A stretch of 24,393 nt of DNA, taken from the NCBI GenBank assembly GCA_024405255.1, contig JAKSOY010000038.1, forward strand, positions 1 through 24,393. The letters are read 5' to 3'. Made by a program: the position numbers and the translations under genes. Below are positions 14,513 through 22,322 of the stretch, piece by piece (positions within the stretch are counted from its first letter, which is position 1; each line of letters opens with the position of its first letter). The notes below the pieces were generated by a model. That model was not told where the DNA came from and searched no databases. It saw only the letters and a list, made by a program, of their open reading frames with translations. This DNA comes from Kiritimatiellia bacterium. Lineage in GTDB: Bacteria; Verrucomicrobiota; Kiritimatiellia; RFP12; UBA1067.

Positions 14513-15358
14513 CTATTTGCCCGTGTTGTTTGGACGGCTCGCGGTGATGCGGCTCGGCTTGCCCCAGTCGGTTGCGAGCCAAATGGTCGAGTGCGGCATC
14601 AGTTGCGCGTTGATGGCCGCGAAAAGATTTTTCAGCTGCCGATGCAGCGATTCGCGGGAAGTCTTGGTGTCGCTCAACATGTCCTGCCAGGCGAATTTCG
14701 CATGGTCGTAGTTGCCGAGCGTGAGGTAGAGATAGTCTTGATTCGACGTATCGACCTCCAGCACGCGCAGGTCGGACAGTTCGGGTCGCATGGCTGCTTC
14801 GACGAGTCGAAGGGCGGCTGCGGTCGGACCGGTCAGCTTTTTGCCGGGTGCCGCCGGTGTGTCTCCCGATTCGCGGACGATCGGCAGTTCGGTGGTGGCA
14901 TTGGCATTGTACCAGAAGACGACGCCCTCCGAGTCGGCGACGCGACCTTCGGTGGGATGTCCTCGGGGGGGCGCAATGCGTGCAATCGGTTCGCGCTCGA
15001 TCACTTCCACGGTGACGCGGTTCGGCAAGCGCCGTTCAATGCGGATGTCACGCACGTTCGGAACGCGCTTGAGCAGCTTCTCCCGCAACTGGGAGAATGG
15101 GATCGTTGCCAGGTTGGCACCGTTTGTCAGACCAAAATGGTAAGTGATGACATCCGGGTGGACCATTTTACCGGTCGAGATGACCACGTCGAGTTCGGGG
15201 TTGGTGATTTGGCATTGTTCGTGCCAGATGTTCGAACAGAACGAATAGGCGTAGAACAACCCGCAGCAGGTGCCTCCCACGAGAATCAGAAAGACGATCA
15301 GAAGCGAGAGCAGAATCCCCGTGCGCGAATCGTTTTGCTTAGTCTTGCGCTTAATCAT
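14513..15358 (-). CDS. ftsQ: Cell-division protein FtsQ (POTRA domain)
   Basis: A 281-aa bitopic inner-membrane protein of the divisome. A short basic cytoplasmic tail (KRKTKQ) precedes one membrane helix at about residues 14-40. A POTRA-like domain follows, with RVPNVRDIRIERRLPNRV near 92-109 and EVIEREPIARI just after, typical of FtsQ/DivIB. ATG 15358 is preferred over an in-frame start 21 nt upstream because a GGGGAG-type ribosome site lies inside the end of ddl; the two genes overlap by 8 nt. The C-terminal half is poorly conserved. Length is normal. Confidence 0.88.
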   Translation of the reverse strand: MIKRKTKQNDSRTGILLSLLIVFLILVGGTCCGLFYAYSFCSNIWHEQCQITNPELDVVISTGKMVHPDVITYHFGLTNGANLATIPFSQLREKLLKRVPNVRDIRIERRLPNRVTVEVIEREPIARIAPPRGHPTEGRVADSEGVVFWYNANATTELPIVRESGDTPAAPGKKLTGPTAAALRLVEAAMRPELSDLRVLEVDTSNQDYLYLTLGNYDHAKFAWQDMLSDTKTSRESLHRQLKNLFAAINAQLMPHSTIWLATDWGKPSRITASRPNNTGK

Positions 15359-16268
15359 GGGTGGCACTCCCCAACACACGGTCGCAGAGGGCGGCGAAGG
15401 AGAGGCCGATCTTCTGAGCGGCTTTGGGCACGAGGGAGTGTCCCGTCATCCCAGGCGAGGTGTTCAGCTCCAGCACGTACATCTTGCCTTCGGGGGTGAC
15501 GCGGAAATCCACGCGCGTCACGCCTCGGCATCCGGTGGCGTTGAACGCCGCACATGCGAGGCGCTGCATCTCGGGGCAGAACGCATCCGTCGGGAAGGGG
15601 TAGCGCGTTTCGTTGGAATTGTACTTTTCCTCGTAGCCATACCACCCGCCCGGGGCGCAGATTTCGACGACGGGCAGCGCCTCGTTACCGAGCACGCCGA
15701 CGGTCGTCTCGCGTCCGGGGATGAAGGCTTCGACGAGGGCTTCGCCTTCCCCGCCGAATTTTTCACGGTCGATGCGCTGCGCGTCGGAGACGGCCTTGGC
15801 AAATGCGTCCGACGTCTTCACGAGATAGACGCCCACCGACGAACCGTCGCGTGGCGCCTTGACGACGCACGGGTAGCCGACCGGCGAATCCGCGAGCGGC
15901 TTCGAAGGCGTGGCGACGGCCCAAGGGGCGTTGGGCACGCCGGCGGCGTCGAGCATCCGCTTGGTTGCGATCTTGTCCATCGTCACGCGGCTCGCCGCCG
16001 CGCCCGGACCCGTATACGGAATGCCGCGCGCATCAAGCGCCGCCTGCACGCCGCCGTTCTCGCCCCATCCGCCATGCAGGGTGATGTAGCAGGCGTCGAC
16101 ATCTGCAGGTAGCGCATCGAGATTGTCCGCATTGATGACGACCGGAACGACCTCGTATTTGCCGAGCGACTGAAGGGCCTCGACAACGTTCTTGCCGGAA
16201 ATGAGAGAGACCTCGCGTTCGTTCGAGGTGCCGCCCATCAGGACGGCGACTTTCTTGAAATTATTCAT
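15351..16268 (-). CDS. ddl: D-alanine--D-alanine ligase
   Basis: A 305-aa cytosolic ATP-grasp enzyme making D-Ala-D-Ala for peptidoglycan. Visible motifs are MGGTSNEREVSL (11-22), HGGWGENG (65-72), the nucleotide-binding VKAPRDGSSVGV (136-147), RVDF with Asp254, and the metal-binding LELNTSPGMT with Glu267 and Asn269. Length is normal. ATG 16268 is chosen because a TGCTATAAT promoter element ends 6 nt upstream, which predicts a leaderless mRNA; no ribosome site is present. The gene can also be read from the upstream murC-murB transcript, 52 bp away. Confidence 0.95.
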   Translation of the reverse strand: MNNFKKVAVLMGGTSNEREVSLISGKNVVEALQSLGKYEVVPVVINADNLDALPADVDACYITLHGGWGENGGVQAALDARGIPYTGPGAAASRVTMDKIATKRMLDAAGVPNAPWAVATPSKPLADSPVGYPCVVKAPRDGSSVGVYLVKTSDAFAKAVSDAQRIDREKFGGEGEALVEAFIPGRETTVGVLGNEALPVVEICAPGGWYGYEEKYNSNETRYPFPTDAFCPEMQRLACAAFNATGCRGVTRVDFRVTPEGKMYVLELNTSPGMTGHSLVPKAAQKIGLSFAALCDRVLGSATHD

Positions 16269-16274
16269 GCTCAA

Positions 16275-16303
16275 ATTATAGCATAATGAGCGGTGGATGT
16301 AAG
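16275..16303 (-). promoter_or_regulatory. Internal promoter of ddl-ftsQAZ-mutL
   Basis: On the minus strand, -35-like CTTACA (16303-16298), a 17-bp spacer and TGCTATAAT with -10 at 16280-16275. Only 6 nt lie between the -10 and the ddl ATG, so transcription should start at about the A of ATG. Confidence 0.75.
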
Positions 16304-16320
16304 GGGTTAAATGAGAGAAA

Positions 16321-18333
16321 TTAGGGCCAGACGGCAAGACCGCAGACTTCGGGCTCCAGGCGAATGCCGTGTTTGAAGAAGACGGCCCGGGCCATGAGGC
16401 GCGCCAGGGCGAGGAAATCGGAGGCCGTCGCATCGGGACCCGCGACAATGACGTTCGCATGCTCCTGCCACACATAGGCGCCGCCGACGCGCAGTGCCTT
16501 GGCGTCGGCTTCCTCGAGGAGTCGTCCTGCCGTCAAGGCGATACCGTCATTGACGCCGCTTGACGAGTTTCCCGAGGGGTTTTTGAAAACGCTGCCCTTG
16601 GTGCCCGCCGGGAACTTGCGGCGGCGGGACAGGTAGTCCGCACACAGGGCGGCAAGTGCCGGCTTGTTTTCCGGACGCAGCGGGTCGGGAAAGTCCGCCT
16701 GGGTGAAATCGAATTCGACGTCCTGGATTTCGCCGGCGATGTCCGAATGCCGGTAGGCGAAGCCGCAGGCCGCGCGCGTGAGCCATTGTCCGTCGACTTT
16801 GACGCGGCGGATGACCTCGGAGATGGAATGTCCGAACGCGCCGGCGTTCATCTTCACCCATCCGCCCAGCGTACCGGGGATGCCGGCCATCCAGGGGATG
16901 CCGAGCGTCGCACCTGGTGCCGCCGCCGGACCCGTGGTGCGCACGAAACGTTCGTCCGTCGCCAGGTCGCTGCGCCAGGTATTGGTGCCGGCGCCCAGAA
17001 GGCGCGTGACGGGCGGCGTCGGTGTGGCGTCGCGCTCGTCGAGATCGGCCTGCACACGCGGCAGCAACTGGATGATGTCGCCTGCACCGGCGAGCAGAAT
17101 CAAGTCGCCGGGTTCGCGGGTCAGATAGACATGCCGCCAGGCTTCCAGCGCCGAACGCGCCAGTTTGACGGTGGGGCGGTGCGCGGCGTCGTCGGACGGG
17201 ACGTACTCGCGGAAGGCCTTGTAGAGATCTGCGATGTCGCCGCCGGGAAGGGGTTGCTCGAATGCGGCGTAGACGGGAATGAGGATCACTTCGTCCGCGG
17301 CGGCGAAGGCGGGCGGAAACTGCGGACAGAGCGCCCGCGTGCGCGTGTAACGATGCGGTTGGAACAGCACGCGCAGACGGCGCGGCTGCAGGTTCGCGGC
17401 CATGGCGACGGCGCAGGCCAGTTCGCGCGGATGGTGCGCGTAGTCGGTAATGACCGTAAAAGAGGCAGAGAGTCGGGCGTGGTTCGGCGCGGTCTCGTCG
17501 GGACGCGGCCAGATGCGTTGGAAACGACGGTCGGGAAGTTCCGAAAGGACCTCCGGCAGCACGGTGCGGATTTCATCCGGGGTGTGTCCAAGACGCAACG
17601 CCACTTCGATCGCCGCGCGCGCGTTGACGACATTGTGCGCGCCGTTGACGAGCGTGGGAAGCTCGGGGTAGTCGGAGGCGTCGAGTTCCCAGGCCTTGAC
17701 GACCTGCGCGGCCTGGGACATCGCCTTTTCATAGCACGCGCGATAGGCGGCCTCGGTGGGGAAGTGCTCAGGATGGTCGTAGTCCATGTTCATGACGACG
17801 AGAATCTGCGCACGGTAGAGTGCGAGCGTGCCGTCCGATTCGTCCGCCTCGACGACGAGACGCGGCGTCGGCGCCGCATCGGGGTTCCCGGCGACGGGAA
17901 GGGCGCCGGTTTCGCCGCCGATGCACCAGGCCGGCGCATCGCCGAGCGCTGTCAGCAGCTTGGTGGTGAACGTCGAGGTCGTGGTTTTGCCATGCGTGCC
18001 GCAGATGGCGATGCCGAACGTGTCGTTCACGAGATCGGCGAGCACTTCGCCGCGAAAGCGCACGGTGAGCGCCTGTCGGGCGGCCAGGTCCTCGGCACGC
18101 GCGCGTTCCGGTGAGTCCTTGGGAACGGCGGGCGTGATGATCAGCTCGTCGATGCCGTCCAGATGGGACGGGTCGTGTCCGACGGACACGGGAATGCCGT
18201 TGGCCTCGAGCCAGCGGGTCCGGGGCGTGGCATACTTGTCACAACCGGAAACGTCGTATCCGGCTTTTTTCAAAAGAAAAGCGACGCCGGCCATGCCGAC
18301 GCCGCCTATGCCCATGAAGTGGATCTTTTTCAC
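16321..18333 (-). CDS. murC-murB: Bifunctional MurC-MurB fusion
   Basis: 670 aa. Residues 1 to about 435 are MurC, which adds L-alanine to UDP-MurNAc: GIGGVGMAG (9-17), ATP loop GTHGKTTT (112-119), NMDYDHPEH (182-190) and DYAHHP (297-302). Residues about 443-670 are MurB, the FAD-dependent UDP-MurNAc-forming reductase: GAGTNTW (447-453), AGIPGTLGGWVKMNAG (483-498), YRHSD with Arg528, GSVFKNP with the catalytic Ser581, and PEV with Glu662. The MurB half is only about 225 aa; it lacks the usual N-terminal FAD-binding strand region and a further block between FVRTT and the IPGTLGG motif. The fusion puts consecutive steps on one chain. The GTG start overlaps the VOC stop as GTGA. Confidence 0.93.
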   Translation of the reverse strand: MKKIHFMGIGGVGMAGVAFLLKKAGYDVSGCDKYATPRTRWLEANGIPVSVGHDPSHLDGIDELIITPAVPKDSPERARAEDLAARQALTVRFRGEVLADLVNDTFGIAICGTHGKTTTSTFTTKLLTALGDAPAWCIGGETGALPVAGNPDAAPTPRLVVEADESDGTLALYRAQILVVMNMDYDHPEHFPTEAAYRACYEKAMSQAAQVVKAWELDASDYPELPTLVNGAHNVVNARAAIEVALRLGHTPDEIRTVLPEVLSELPDRRFQRIWPRPDETAPNHARLSASFTVITDYAHHPRELACAVAMAANLQPRRLRVLFQPHRYTRTRALCPQFPPAFAAADEVILIPVYAAFEQPLPGGDIADLYKAFREYVPSDDAAHRPTVKLARSALEAWRHVYLTREPGDLILLAGAGDIIQLLPRVQADLDERDATPTPPVTRLLGAGTNTWRSDLATDERFVRTTGPAAAPGATLGIPWMAGIPGTLGGWVKMNAGAFGHSISEVIRRVKVDGQWLTRAACGFAYRHSDIAGEIQDVEFDFTQADFPDPLRPENKPALAALCADYLSRRRKFPAGTKGSVFKNPSGNSSSGVNDGIALTAGRLLEEADAKALRVGGAYVWQEHANVIVAGPDATASDFLALARLMARAVFFKHGIRLEPEVCGLAVWP

Positions 18334-18695
18334 TTGAGCAGAATCGACTGTGCGCGTTTCACGAACTGGACGGGGATGCCGAACGGATCGCGAAGCATCG
18401 CCATGTCGAAACCTTCACGATGGATGGTTTCAACCAGCGTGGCGCCGGCGGCCACCAGACGGGCGGCGTCGGCTTCCGTATCTTCGCTCGTGAAGGCGAT
18501 GTGCACCGTGTTCGGATTCACCGTGGTGAAGTCCGTGATCGGCGCGGCGTCGTTCCGATAGAACTCGATCGCCATGCGGCCGCTTGAGTCGACGATGAAG
18601 ACGGGGTGGGTCTGCGTGAACCCGAGGTTCTCGCACCACCACGCCATCACCTTCTGCGGCTCGGCGACATTCAGACCGATGTGCTCGAGTACCAT
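18330..18695 (-). CDS. VOC-family (glyoxalase/bleomycin-resistance-like) protein
   Basis: A 121-aa single vicinal-oxygen-chelate domain. The paired beta-alpha-beta pattern is clear: VLEHIGLNVAEP opens it, VHIAFTSED begins the second half, and FDMAMLRDPFGIPVQFV closes it. Probable metal ligands are His5, His near 77 and Glu near 48 (AIEF). The substrate is unknown. ATG 18695 begins 5 nt after the yebC stop, with a GAGGG site in the yebC end, and its stop overlaps the murC-murB start, so it is translated as part of the wall-synthesis operon. A role there is not known. Confidence 0.85.
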   Translation of the reverse strand: MVLEHIGLNVAEPQKVMAWWCENLGFTQTHPVFIVDSSGRMAIEFYRNDAAPITDFTTVNPNTVHIAFTSEDTEADAARLVAAGATLVETIHREGFDMAMLRDPFGIPVQFVKRAQSILLK

Positions 18696-18700
18696 GGCGC

Positions 18701-19465
18701 TTAGCCCTCGGCCGCAAGCGCGGCGTCGACTTCGTCGGACGTTTCCATGTTCGTGTACACGTCCTGCGTATCCTCGAGGTCTTCGAGCATGTCCACGAAC
18801 TTGTTGATGGCCTTGGCGACCGCGAGGTCGTTCACCGGCGCCATCATGTTCGGCACGAGGCCGACCGAAGAGTTCTCTTCGTCGATCGCGATGCCCGCCG
18901 CCTTGATGGCTTCGGAGACCGCCACGAAATCGCCCGGCTGGCACTTGACCGTGAAACCGCCGTCTTCGCCGATGACGTCTTCCGCACCCGCTTCGAGCGC
19001 GACTTCCATCACCTTGTCTTCGTCAAGGCCGTCGGTCGCCGGAATCATGACTTGGCCGAGCTTGTCGAAGAGACGCGAGGCGGAACCGGGCTTCGCCAGT
19101 TCGATGCCGTTCTTCTTGAAGACGTTGCTCACTTCGGCCGCCGCACGGTTCTTGTTGTCCGTCAGGACCGTGACGACGATCGCCACGCTGCCCTTGATGC
19201 CTTCGTACTGCGCATCCACGAGCGCGGCCGACTCGAGTTCGCCCGTGCCTTTCTTGATGGCGCGGTCGATGTTGTCGTTCGGCATCTGGGCCGCCTTGGC
19301 CTTCGCGATGAGCGTGCGGAGGGTGGGGTTGGTGTTCGGATCGCCACCCTTCGCCTTCACGACGATGGTGATTTCCTTACCGAGCTTCGAGAAGATTTTG
19401 CCTTTCTTGGCATCGGCCGCGCCTTTCGCGCGCTTGATTGTGGCCCAGTGGCTGTGACCTGACAT
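18701..19465 (-). CDS. yebC: YebC/PmpR family protein
   Basis: 254 aa, the normal length. The N-terminus GHSHWATIKRAKGAADAKKG is the family hallmark, followed by NPTLRTLIAKAKAAQMP and YEGIKG near 88. The family was long annotated as transcriptional regulators; recent work points to a ribosome-associated role in translation, which I cannot separate from sequence. ATG 19465 has AAAGGAG about 10 nt upstream. It is the first gene of the yebC-VOC-murC/B-ddl-ftsQAZ-mutL series and has a promoter at 19504-19532. Confidence 0.95.
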   Translation of the reverse strand: MSGHSHWATIKRAKGAADAKKGKIFSKLGKEITIVVKAKGGDPNTNPTLRTLIAKAKAAQMPNDNIDRAIKKGTGELESAALVDAQYEGIKGSVAIVVTVLTDNKNRAAAEVSNVFKKNGIELAKPGSASRLFDKLGQVMIPATDGLDEDKVMEVALEAGAEDVIGEDGGFTVKCQPGDFVAVSEAIKAAGIAIDEENSSVGLVPNMMAPVNDLAVAKAINKFVDMLEDLEDTQDVYTNMETSDEVDAALAAEG

Positions 19466-19503
19466 TGGATAGTCTCCTTTGGTTTTGAAAATTGAATTGG
19501 TAT

Positions 19504-19532
19504 AGTTTAGCAGATTTGGCGTGATTTGGCAA
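19504..19532 (-). promoter_or_regulatory. Promoter of the yebC/division operon
   Basis: On the minus strand, TTGCCA (19532-19527), a 17-bp spacer, and TGC-TAAACT with -10 at 19509-19504. The leader is about 30 nt and contains the yebC ribosome site. Confidence 0.7.
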
Positions 19533-19615
19533 CTGACTTTTTAGATTGAACACCGTGTTGTGAAGCTTTTCGTGTGAGCTTGGAAGATTTCATTTCGCGT
19601 GAATGTCTAATCTTC

Positions 19616-19644
19616 GTGACAGACGAGCCTAAGAATGGTATAAT
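19616..19644 (+). promoter_or_regulatory. Promoter of the tail-anchored protein gene
   Basis: GTGACA at 19616-19621, a 17-bp spacer, and TGGTATAAT with -10 at 19639-19644. It is divergent from the yebC promoter across a 226-bp gap. The leader contains an 8-T run at 19655-19662. Confidence 0.75.
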
Positions 19645-19691
19645 AAAGGGAACATTTTTTTTCGGAGCAAAAGTAAGGAGATTGAGAGGTT

Positions 19692-20009
19692 ATGGCAAAA
19701 GAAGGCGACAGTGGGTCGGCTGCTGGCGGTGGAGAGGAGCGGCACCCGTACGAGGTCACCTATTTGCGGGAAGACGGGAACGAAGTGACCGAGGTCATCT
19801 GGGGGGCGAACCACGATGAGGCGGTCAAAGTGGCCGAGAAGCATGGTCTCGACATTCTGTTCCGGGTCAAGCGCGAGACGGCGGAGGAGTATCGGCGCAA
19901 GAATGGCGGGGGACGTCATTCGGCGCTGCTTCCCTTTGTGGTGGCTGCGGTCTTGCTGGTCGGCATTGTCGGATTGATCCTCTGGCGTCGCGGGTTGCTG
20001 CATTTTTAG
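19692..20009 (+). CDS. Small tail-anchored membrane protein, function unknown
   Basis: 105 aa. I do not recognise a family. Residues 1-15 are a disordered Gly/Ser-rich lead. Residues 18-70 form a compact domain, YEVTYLREDGNEVTEVIWGANHDE followed by a helix with KVAEKHG, then a charged RETAEEYRRK. A single hydrophobic helix spans about 78-98 and ends in RRGLLHF, so the domain should face the cytoplasm. AAGGAG at 19675-19680 lies 11 nt before ATG 19692, with GAGAGG closer. Its own promoter precedes it, and gtrA has a separate one. Confidence 0.8.
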   Translation: MAKEGDSGSAAGGGEERHPYEVTYLREDGNEVTEVIWGANHDEAVKVAEKHGLDILFRVKRETAEEYRRKNGGGRHSALLPFVVAAVLLVGIVGLILWRRGLLHF

Positions 20010-20026
20010 AATCTTCTCCGATTCTC

Positions 20027-20055
20027 TGACACGCTCAGCCGATTTATGGTATACT
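20027..20055 (+). promoter_or_regulatory. Promoter of the gtrA operon
   Basis: CTGACA at 20027-20032, a 17-bp spacer, and TGGTATACT with -10 at 20050-20055. Seven nt separate the -10 from ATG 20063, predicting a leaderless mRNA. Confidence 0.8.
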
Positions 20056-20062
20056 GTGGGCC

Positions 20063-20569
20063 ATGGAATTCATTCGTAGATTTCTTTCGCATGATGCGGG
20101 GCCGCTCGCCCAGTTCGTCAAGTATGGCGCCATCGGCGTCTTGACGACGCTGGTGCAGCTGTCCGTATTCTCGTTGCTGGCGGCCACCTGGCTCAAGTGT
20201 CTGACGCCGGACGACTTGGCAGTCAAGCTGCTCGGTCTGCCGTCCGCGACGTTTTCGGGGGCGGAGCCCTGGTATGCGGCGCGGTGGTTCCTCGCGGCCG
20301 TGGCGACGGCGGTGGGCTTTACGATCTCCAATGTCATTTGCTGGATTTTGAACCGTACGTTCGTGTTCCGTCCCGGCAAGTTCCGCTGGTTCGTCGAACT
20401 GGGGATGTTCTTCGGGGCGGCGGCTTCGGCCACGGTGATTGCGCTGGGCGTGCAGAGCGTGTTGATCAAGTACGCGGGAATGATGACCTCGACGGCCGTG
20501 GTGCTGGAGGTGGTCGTTTCGTTCGTCATCAACTTCGTCGTGCGTAAGTTTTTTATCTTCAAAGGCTGA
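20063..20569 (+). CDS. GtrA-family membrane protein
   Basis: A 168-aa membrane protein with about four hydrophobic helices (near 20-42, 68-95, 105-125 and 135-160). The family hallmarks are FVKYGAIGVLTTLVQ near 18-32, NVICWILNRTFVF near 90-102, and a C-terminal FVINFVVRKFFIF. GtrA proteins are proposed to flip or present polyprenyl-phosphate-linked sugars. It heads a four-gene operon with gaps of 14-18 bp; a DPM1-like glycosyltransferase, its usual partner, is encoded at 22456 from a separate promoter. The ATG lies just after the -10, without a ribosome site. Confidence 0.88.
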   Translation: MEFIRRFLSHDAGPLAQFVKYGAIGVLTTLVQLSVFSLLAATWLKCLTPDDLAVKLLGLPSATFSGAEPWYAARWFLAAVATAVGFTISNVICWILNRTFVFRPGKFRWFVELGMFFGAAASATVIALGVQSVLIKYAGMMTSTAVVLEVVVSFVINFVVRKFFIFKG

Positions 20570-20587
20570 AGAGGAAGGATTCCGATC

Positions 20588-20992
20588 ATGAAGAACGATT
20601 GCGTTTTCTGTGCGATTGCCGCAGGCGAGATTCCGAGTTTCAAGGTGTATGAGGATGATCTCGTCTTGGCGTATTTGGACATCAATCCGTGCTCGAAGGG
20701 CCATACGCTGGTCATTCCGAAGGCGCATACGACGGGGCTGTTGGACACGTCCGACGAGATGCTCGCCGCCCTGCTGGCGCGCGTGAAGAAGGTTGCGGCG
20801 CATCTGAAGGACGCCTTGCCGTGCGACGGTTTCAACATCCTGCAGAACAACGGTGCGGCGGCGGGACAGAGCGTCTTCCACATCCATTTCCACATTGTGC
20901 CGCGTTATGAGGGCGGCAAGGCCTTGTCGTTCACGAGCACCGCGGGCGACATGGAAGAGCTGAAGGCGTTGGCGGAGCGTCTGCGTTTCTGA
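20588..20992 (+). CDS. HIT-family nucleotide hydrolase/transferase
   Basis: A 134-aa histidine-triad protein. CVFC at 5-8 is the zinc-type CxxC, KVYEDD and AYLDINP follow, and the catalytic triad motif is HIHFHIVPR near 117-125. HINT-type enzymes hydrolyse aminoacyl- or phosphoramidate-linked AMP; the physiological substrate is rarely known. A GAGGAAGG ribosome site precedes ATG 20588. It is the second gene of the gtrA operon. Confidence 0.95.
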   Translation: MKNDCVFCAIAAGEIPSFKVYEDDLVLAYLDINPCSKGHTLVIPKAHTTGLLDTSDEMLAALLARVKKVAAHLKDALPCDGFNILQNNGAAAGQSVFHIHFHIVPRYEGGKALSFTSTAGDMEELKALAERLRF

Positions 20993-21006
20993 TTGGACGG
21001 CTGAAG

Positions 21007-21372
21007 ATGGACGTTCCTGAAATCGTGTACGATGCGGAGGACTATTCCGACATCCTCCGCAAGGATTCCCGCTACGATAGCCGCGCGTACGACTTCGTGC
21101 TGCGCGTCATCTCCGAGGCGAGCGAGACGGCGAAGGGCCATGTGTCGGGACAGGAACTGCTCGGCTTCTTTCGCGACCTCGCACTTGACGCGTTCGGTCC
21201 GCTGGCTTTCACGGTGCTGGACGACTGGGGCGTGCATGCGTGCGAGGATGTGGGCGAGATCGTCTTCAATCTGCTGGACTCCAAACGCATCAGCAAGACG
21301 TCGAACGATTCGCGGGACGATTTCATCGGCGGCTTCGACTTCCGCCAGGAGTTCCTTGAACCCTACGCCTGA
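21007..21372 (+). CDS. Minf_1886 family protein
   Basis: 121 aa, function unknown. The sequence fits the Minf_1886 family, named from Methylacidiphilum and found largely in Verrucomicrobia and Planctomycetes. The characteristic stretches are YDSRAYDFVLRVISEA near 22-37, HVSGQELLGFFRDLALDAFG near 44-63, and DDWGVHACEDVGEIVFNL near 71-88. It is acidic, with no signal or membrane segment. It is separated by 14 bp from the genes on either side in the gtrA operon. Its presence is one of the better taxonomic hints here. Confidence 0.85.
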   Translation: MDVPEIVYDAEDYSDILRKDSRYDSRAYDFVLRVISEASETAKGHVSGQELLGFFRDLALDAFGPLAFTVLDDWGVHACEDVGEIVFNLLDSKRISKTSNDSRDDFIGGFDFRQEFLEPYA

Positions 21373-21386
21373 GGAAGAAGGGTTTC

Positions 21387-22319
21387 ATGCGTTTCGCGCT
21401 TTCCACCAATTGGAACAACGGACGGCTTTCGGATGGTTCCGAAATCGTCGACGAGGCGCTGGCGCTTGGATTCGATGCGCTTGAGCTTGGCTTCCGTACG
21501 ACGCCCGAGCAGCTGGCGGGCTTTAAGCGCCGTCTCGATGTCATGCCCGTCGACTCGGTGCACGCGTATTGTCCCGTGCCCGTGGGCGCGCCGAGCGGAC
21601 ATCCCGAGCTGCACCAGCTCGCGGATCCCGACGAGGACGAACGTGCGCTGGCGCGTCTCCTGTTGAAGAAGACGTTCGCGTGCGCGCAGGAGCTTGGTGC
21701 GAAGGTGGTGGTGACGCATGCGGGCTATGTGAAACTGGACGGCTGGTTCGTCAATCGGGGGTCCGAGGTGCTGCAGCAGCTGATTCTCGGCAAGGACGGT
21801 CAGCCGGATCCGAAGAACCCGCGTCACGCGAAGTTCCTTGCGAAGGCGCGCAAGCGCCGGAACCAACGCGGCGTGAAGCTGCGCGAGACGTTTCGACGCG
21901 AACTCGACCTCGTGTTGCCGGATCTCGAGAAGGCGGGCTTGACGCTCGCCCTCGAGAACCTGCCGAGTCTCGAGGGTTTCCCCAATGCGGACGAAGCCGA
22001 AATCCTCATGAAGGACCTCAAAGGCGCGCCGGTGAAGCTCTGGTTCGATACGGGCCATGCTCGCGTACGCGAATGCCACGGGTGGAGCGAGCCCGCCACG
22101 GACATTGCGGCGCGCGTGGGCGAACATGTGTGCGGCATGCATCTCAACGATGTCGAAGACTACCACGACGACCACCGCCAGCCGGGCTGGGGAAAGGTCG
22201 ATTTCGCCGCGCTCGCGTCCTTGGCGCGCCGCGACATCCTGCACGTCTTCGAACCGCACCGCCCCGTCACATTCGACGAACTCAAAACCTCTCTTTCGTT
22301 CATCCGCAAAATGTGGTAG
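21387..22319 (+). CDS. Sugar phosphate isomerase/epimerase family protein
   Basis: A 310-aa TIM-barrel protein of the AP endonuclease 2/xylose-isomerase-like family. Metal-site motifs are VVTHAG (His near 111), LALENLPS (Glu near 192), LWFDTGHA (Asp and His near 218-221) and GMHLNDVED (His near 252), in family order. A Lys/Arg-rich insert, around FLAKARKRRNQRG, follows strand 3. It may be a sugar isomerase or an endonuclease IV-like enzyme; the sequence favours the isomerase group. It is unlike the isomerase at 1455 in having no C-terminal domain. It is last in the gtrA operon, and its TAG stop doubles as the start of a -10 element for the next gene. Confidence 0.85.
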   Translation: MRFALSTNWNNGRLSDGSEIVDEALALGFDALELGFRTTPEQLAGFKRRLDVMPVDSVHAYCPVPVGAPSGHPELHQLADPDEDERALARLLLKKTFACAQELGAKVVVTHAGYVKLDGWFVNRGSEVLQQLILGKDGQPDPKNPRHAKFLAKARKRRNQRGVKLRETFRRELDLVLPDLEKAGLTLALENLPSLEGFPNADEAEILMKDLKGAPVKLWFDTGHARVRECHGWSEPATDIAARVGEHVCGMHLNDVEDYHDDHRQPGWGKVDFAALASLARRDILHVFEPHRPVTFDELKTSLSFIRKMW

Positions 22320-22322
22320 AAT
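22314..22322 (+). promoter_or_regulatory. Candidate promoter overlapping a stop codon
   Basis: TGGTAGAAT with -10 TAGAAT at 22317-22322; the first three -10 bases are the isomerase TAG stop. ATATTCCCGTC follows, resembling the ATATCCGTCC after the promoter at 23237. No good -35 is seen. Confidence 0.55.
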
